Assembly (NCBI RefSeq): GCF_000725625.1
Contig: NZ_JOHS01000008.1
Span: 124,001 to 188,000 of the forward strand
Source: Streptomyces sp. NRRL F-6676
GTDB taxonomy: Bacteria > Actinomycetota > Actinomycetes > Streptomycetales > Streptomycetaceae
Direction of reading: 5' to 3'
DNA length: 64,000 nt
The notes beneath the pieces were generated by a model. It did not search any database. It saw only the letters and a list, made by a program, of their open reading frames with translations, and had not been told where the DNA came from. Position numbers and translations under genes: made by a program. Below are positions 62,099 to 64,000 of the stretch, one piece after another (position 1 is the stretch's first letter; every line of letters begins with the position of its first letter).

Positions 62099-63937
62099 AT
62101 GACCCAGTTAGAGGCCGAGTCACCCACCGTTACGTCCCTCGCATTGGCGGAGTCGCTCGAGAAATGGTTCGGGGACCCCGGTACGGAGTCCAACTCCCTC
62201 AATTTTTCCTCAGCTCTGGAACTCGACGAACGCAATGAACTGCCGGCCGCGGGAATCGATCGGCTACGTAGGTTCGGATTCAACCGCTTTTTCGTCCCGG
62301 CGCAACTCGGCGGTAACTTGCGGGCCGCCGAGGACATCCTCATGCTGACCCGTGCCATCGCCCGCCGGGACATGAACGTCGCCGTCAGCGAGAGCACCCA
62401 GGTGTGGATGATGCTCGCCTGGATCGGCGGCACCCCCGAGCAGCAGGCCAAGCACGCGGCCACCGTGCTCCAGGGCGGGGTCATCCCGTGCCTGGCCTAC
62501 TCCGAGCCGGAGCACGGCGCCGACCTCGCGGCCAACACCTTCCGCGCCACCCCCGACGGCGGGCAGTACGTCCTGTCCGGTGAGAAGTGGCCCATCAACC
62601 GCGGCCGCACCTCGACCCACGTCGTACTGCTCGGCACCACCGGCGACGAGACCACCCCGGCCAAGCGCCGGCAGTCCATGTTCCTCGTCGACCGCTCCAC
62701 CGTGCTCTCCGGCGAGGTGACCGGCGTCCCGCGCGTCCCCACCTACGGCCTGCGCGGCTGCGACATCAGCGGCGTCGCCTTCGACGAGGCCCGGGTGGAC
62801 GCCTCCGCCCGGCTCGGCGCCGAGGGCGAGGGCCTCGAACTGGCCCTGCGCGGCCTGCTCATCACCCGCACCTTCTGCACCGGCCTCTCCCTGGGCACCG
62901 GCGACACCATGCTGCGCACGGTGGGCGACTTCCTCTCCGACCGCGTCCTGTACGACGGACCGGCCAGCGAGATCCCCTATGTCAACGAGTCCCTCGCGGG
63001 CGCCTACCTCAGCCTGCTGGTGGCCGAGTGCGAGAGCCTCGTCGCGATGCGCGGACTGCACCTGTACACCGAGCAGTTCAGCATCTGGGGCAACCTCGCC
63101 AAGGTGCAGGTCGCCCGTCTGGTCGACTTCAGTGCCAAGGCGCTGGCCCGCACCCTGGGCGCCCGCTACTTCATGCGCGCCCACGAGCACGTCGGCACGT
63201 TCCAGAAGATGTACCGCGACAGTGCCGTCGTCTCCGTCTTCGACGGCAGCGAGCCCGTCTGCATGGACAGCATCGCCCTCCAACTGCCCGCCCTGGCCAA
63301 GGCACACGGCCACGACCGGGACGAGGACTGGCGCCCGCTCTACGACCTGCGCGCCGAGCTGCCCGTCTTCGAGCCGCACCGGGTCAGTGTCTTCGGCCGC
63401 GGCCGGGACGCCACCTTCGCCAGCCTGCCCGCCCTGATCGACCGCCTCGCCGCGCTCACACCCACCGTCGGCTGCGACGCCGAACGGCTGGCCACCCTGC
63501 GCACCCGCGCCGAAGGCATGCGGGACGAACTGGACGCGCTGCTCGCCCGGGTCCAGGAGGCCCGCCGCACCCCGGCGGACGCCACGGCGACGGCGTCGGC
63601 CAAGACCACCTCGCCCGCCCTGATCCGGGTGGCCGAGGAGCTGAGCGCCCTGCACGCCAAGGTCGCCGCGCTCGGCATCTGGCTGTTCAACCGCGACCAC
63701 CTCGGCGCGTTCTTCGCCGACGGCGTCTGGCTGGAGGCCGCCCTGGCCCGAGAGCAGGTCCATCAGTACGGCACCGGCGACCTCGACCCGGCCGCCGCCC
63801 GCACCCTCGCCGCCGAGATGCACCGCCAGCGCACGGCGGGCGAGTACTTCTCCCTGCTCACCGTGCGCATGGCCGCACCCGGCGCCCCCGAGGAGGGCGG
63901 CACCGACACGCTGGCCTCCCCGCCCACCGCCGCCTGA
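62099..63937 (+). CDS. Acyl-CoA dehydrogenase/oxidase family protein
   Basis: The protein has 612 residues from ATG 62099; an ATG 14 codons upstream is possible. The acyl-CoA dehydrogenase N-terminal and middle domains are clear (FFVPAQLGGNLRAAEDILMLTRAIARRDMNVAVSE, ACLAYSEPEHGADLAANTF, SGEKWPINRG for FAD/substrate). The C-terminal domain has FQKMYRDSAVVSVFDGSEPVCMDSIALQ, then an extra helical region (about 480-600). Length exceeds the usual 380-400. Codon 4 is TTA (62108-62110), implying bldA control. The next gene starts 47 bp downstream with AAAGG upstream, so this is probably the first gene of an operon, plausibly of secondary metabolism. Confidence 0.82.
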   Translation: MTQLEAESPTVTSLALAESLEKWFGDPGTESNSLNFSSALELDERNELPAAGIDRLRRFGFNRFFVPAQLGGNLRAAEDILMLTRAIARRDMNVAVSESTQVWMMLAWIGGTPEQQAKHAATVLQGGVIPCLAYSEPEHGADLAANTFRATPDGGQYVLSGEKWPINRGRTSTHVVLLGTTGDETTPAKRRQSMFLVDRSTVLSGEVTGVPRVPTYGLRGCDISGVAFDEARVDASARLGAEGEGLELALRGLLITRTFCTGLSLGTGDTMLRTVGDFLSDRVLYDGPASEIPYVNESLAGAYLSLLVAECESLVAMRGLHLYTEQFSIWGNLAKVQVARLVDFSAKALARTLGARYFMRAHEHVGTFQKMYRDSAVVSVFDGSEPVCMDSIALQLPALAKAHGHDRDEDWRPLYDLRAELPVFEPHRVSVFGRGRDATFASLPALIDRLAALTPTVGCDAERLATLRTRAEGMRDELDALLARVQEARRTPADATATASAKTTSPALIRVAEELSALHAKVAALGIWLFNRDHLGAFFADGVWLEAALAREQVHQYGTGDLDPAAARTLAAEMHRQRTAGEYFSLLTVRMAAPGAPEEGGTDTLASPPTAA

Positions 63938-63984
63938 CCGTCACTCACCCCACGCCCGGACCACCGGAAAGGTTCCGATCCGAG

Positions 63985-64000
63985 ATGAGCACCACGGACA
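63985..64000 (+). CDS. Start of the next gene in the operon (partial)
   Basis: ATG 63985 begins MSTTD, and the gene runs off the window. GGAAAGG lies about 12 bases upstream. It is on the same strand, 47 bp behind the acyl-CoA dehydrogenase-like gene. Too little is visible to name it. Confidence 0.5.

Overview
This window reads as chromosomal DNA of a Streptomyces or very close relative. G+C is very high, GTG starts are common, genes are dense on both strands, and the families are typical of the genus: Rv1733c-type membrane proteins, RsbW-like ATPases, TerD proteins, DUF6643 and DUF4865 proteins, SHOCT proteins and secreted hydrolases. No tRNA, rRNA, CRISPR array, transposase or phage gene was recognised.

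Layout. 1-7.6 kb: the 3' end of a ROK-family sugar kinase, a secreted beta/gamma-crystallin-like small protein, a secreted GH27 alpha-galactosidase, a tiny secreted protein, a P-loop kinase/Nudix fusion, an M20 peptidase and a geranylgeranyl-reductase-like flavoprotein. 7.6-20.3 kb: a two-component system behind twin dyad repeats, a mycothiol-type DinB protein, an MFS exporter, an RlmG-like rRNA methyltransferase, a ROK repressor, a TetR/DUF4865 pair, a SHOCT protein, an anti-sigma-like ATPase, a PLP enzyme and a DeoR repressor. 20.6-29.2 kb: a large membrane alpha/beta hydrolase convergent with a beta-helix/AAA+ ATPase fusion, an Rv1733c-like protein, a MOSC protein, a DUF6643 protein and a two-domain TerD protein with a C-homopolymer linker. 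29.2-37.8 kb: an HpnB-like glycosyltransferase, an Asp/Glu racemase, an O-antigen-ligase-like protein, apolipoprotein N-acyltransferase, Nudix, a Met/His-rich membrane protein, an ECF sigma factor and an SseB protein. 37.8-46.7 kb: MarR/VOC, a small winged-helix protein, a fluoride-export operon (crcB-DUF190-crcB), uppP, a FadR/asparaginase operon, a DD-carboxypeptidase and a short Rho. 46.9-55.7 kb: a methyltransferase, an acetyl-xylan esterase, a second Rv1733c paralogue, a MarR regulator facing a PrmC-like and FadH-like pair, PadR, a surface protein and a GH75 chitosanase. 55.7-56.5 kb: a GC-rich repeat island. 56.5-61.2 kb: a dhaK-dhaL-dhaM operon and an EmrB-type exporter with its MarR regulator. 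61.2-64 kb: a long regulatory leader and an acyl-CoA dehydrogenase-like gene that looks like the left edge of an operon running off the window.

Themes. Secreted polysaccharide degradation (alpha-galactosidase, chitosanase, xylan esterase) lies near carbohydrate control and uptake-linked metabolism (ROK, DeoR, PTS-dependent dihydroxyacetone kinase). Envelope functions recur (UppP, Lnt, DD-carboxypeptidase, O-antigen-ligase-like). Many regulators sit beside their likely targets, and several have visible dyads. Three genes (348-704, 20609-22981, 62099-63937) carry the rare TTA leucine codon and so are candidates for bldA-dependent, developmentally timed translation. A dispersed hairpin element (core GCGCGGTTCCCCGCGC) recurs in at least five intergenic gaps, mostly between convergent genes.
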